14,313 bases of DNA, from positions 1 through 14,313 of the forward strand of contig JAFCFQ010000005.1 in NCBI GenBank assembly GCA_017608545.1, written 5' to 3'. How positions within the stretch are numbered: the stretch's first letter is position 1; each line of letters starts with the position of its first letter. The notes under the pieces were generated by a model. That model saw only the letters and a program-made list of their open reading frames with translations. It searched no databases and was not told the origin of the DNA. Source of the DNA: Candidatus Aenigmatarchaeota archaeon. Lineage in GTDB: Archaea > Aenigmatarchaeota > Aenigmatarchaeia > Aenigmatarchaeales > Aenigmatarchaeaceae. The translations under genes and the position numbers were made by a program. Of the stretch, positions 13,711-14,313 are shown piece by piece.

Positions 13711-14028
13711 CTATATTTTTTTAACAACTTTTACTTCGACTTGACCATGAGTTAAGTTATTCAATCTATCATAAACTTCTTGTTGTATTCCAGCGGGTAT
13801 TTCTATTAAACAAATATAACTTCCATCCTTTGCCCATTCATCTTTTAACAAAGTTCCAAAACTTCTAACAATGTTACTCGCTTTTCCAGCAAAAGAAGGA
13901 GGAATCTTAATTGCTATTTGAATTCTTTCAAATTTTATAGGAATGACATTTTGTATTTTATTTAAAATTTCATCTATTTGTTCTTCAACCCTTTTTTCTA
14001 AATCAACTCTAACTTTTGCTTGTTCCAT
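13711..14028 (-). pseudogene. sbds: SBDS (Sdo1-like) ribosome maturation protein, C-terminal part in a separate frame
   Basis: This frame encodes the rest of domain II and domain III of SBDS: MEQAKVRVDLEKRVEEQ, IPIKFERIQIAIKIPP, then DEWAKDGSYICLIEIPAG and the C-terminal strand. SBDS promotes large-subunit maturation by helping release aIF6 with EF-2. The frame is open upstream of the ATG at 14028 back to a TAA at 14068-14070 and encodes LPHPPERILRA, so homology continues to about 14061. This is therefore the 3' part of a broken gene and not a natural short protein. From ATG 14028 it could still make 105 residues lacking domain I. It lies eight bases before rrp4 and overlaps the upstream fragment by 31 bases. 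Confidence 0.85.
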
Positions 14029-14313
14029 TGCTCTAAGAATTCTTTCAGGAGGATGAGGTAAATTATATTAGCGATTGCTTTGGTTTTTTCTTCAAGCATG
14101 CGTTTTCTTTGTTCAGTTGTTATTTGAACTTCTCCTTCTTTTATTATAGTATAAACTATTTTTTTCAAATCGTTTGTTCCAAAAGCTTTGTTAACATTTT
14201 CATTAGATGCTCTTAATCCTTTTTTTACATCTTCATAAACTTCTTCAGAAGCTAGTAAATCTTCTAATGAAATCTCTTTTCCAGATTTCAAATCCATAGC
14301 TTTTTCGGGGTCA
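13998..14313 (-). pseudogene. sbds: SBDS N-terminal part, frame-shifted and cut by window edge
   Basis: Reading leftwards from the edge, the frame is open without a start and encodes DPEKAMDLKSGKEISLEDLL, ASEEVYEDVKKGLRAS, KAFGTNDLKKIVYTIIKEGE and VQITTEQRKRMLEEK. This is unmistakably the end of SBDS domain I and the start of domain II. The ATG at 14297 is internal: homology continues upstream to the edge. After EKTKAIANII (to about 14061) the frame runs into non-homologous codons and stops at 13998. The expected next residues, roughly ten ending in a DPxT-type stretch before PHPP, are missing, and PHPPER reappears in the other frame. It is the first visible gene of the exosome superoperon. 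Confidence 0.85.

Noticed and set aside
14084..14089. Run of six A in the SBDS frame as a programmed -1 frameshift site
   Set aside because: After a -1 shift there the ribosome meets TAA at 14068-14070 before reaching PHPPER. The shift must lie between that TAA and about 14056, and about ten conserved residues would still be missing, so a deletion or assembly error fits better.
1..14313. tRNA genes, CRISPR arrays, insertion sequences, rho-independent hairpin terminators
   Set aside because: I found no cloverleaf-like sequence, regular repeat-spacer pattern, transposase or GC-rich hairpin followed by T-run. The gaps are 85 bases at most and AT-rich.

Overview
The window looks like archaeal chromosome from an AT-rich genome (about 30% G+C by eye). 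Archaeal markers: an archaeal/eukaryal-type prolyl-tRNA synthetase, Mre11-Rad50, a one-OB-fold SSB, archaeal SepF, UPF0147, prefoldin beta, the KEOPS subunit Pcc1, RNA polymerase subunit P, ribosomal protein eL43, the exosome subunits Rrp4/Rrp41/Rrp42, and SBDS. First genes of transcripts often have a TATA-like box about 26-29 bases before the start codon (leaderless pattern), while internal genes carry GGTGA-type ribosome binding sites. AT-richness, compactness, short proteins and a bacterial-type MetRS would suit a DPANN-type or similar small-genome lineage, but I cannot fix the taxon from this window.

Layout. (1) 1-1523, minus: the first 16 codons of an unidentified gene, preceded by proS. 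(2) 1609-5991, plus: mre11 and rad50 overlapping as ATGA, then a second, different calcineurin-like phosphoesterase. (3) 5984-6271, minus: a minimal SSB. (4) 6355-8932, plus: a membrane-anchored Holliday-junction-resolvase-like nuclease, a HAD phosphatase and a bacterial-type metG. (5) 8922-9563, minus: UPF0147 and sepF. (6) 9641-10567, plus: a divergent HhH-GPD-type DNA glycosylase candidate. (7) 10564-14313, minus: an exosome superoperon read SBDS, rrp4, rrp41, rrp42, eL43, rpoP, pcc1, pfdB.

Function. The left half is a DNA-repair neighbourhood: end-processing nuclease/ATPase, a second metallophosphoesterase, ssDNA-binding protein and a PD-(D/E)XK nuclease. The usual archaeal partners HerA and NurA are absent from it. 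The right half couples RNA degradation, ribosome maturation, transcription, tRNA modification and protein folding in a gene order known from many archaea. The outstanding anomaly is SBDS: its two halves lie in different frames and about 30 conserved bases are missing at the junction (near 14056-14067), so it is broken, split or misassembled.

Gene density is very high. No gap exceeds 85 bases and all three tail-to-tail gene pairs overlap at their stop codons. I see no tRNA, rRNA, CRISPR array, insertion sequence or long repeat.
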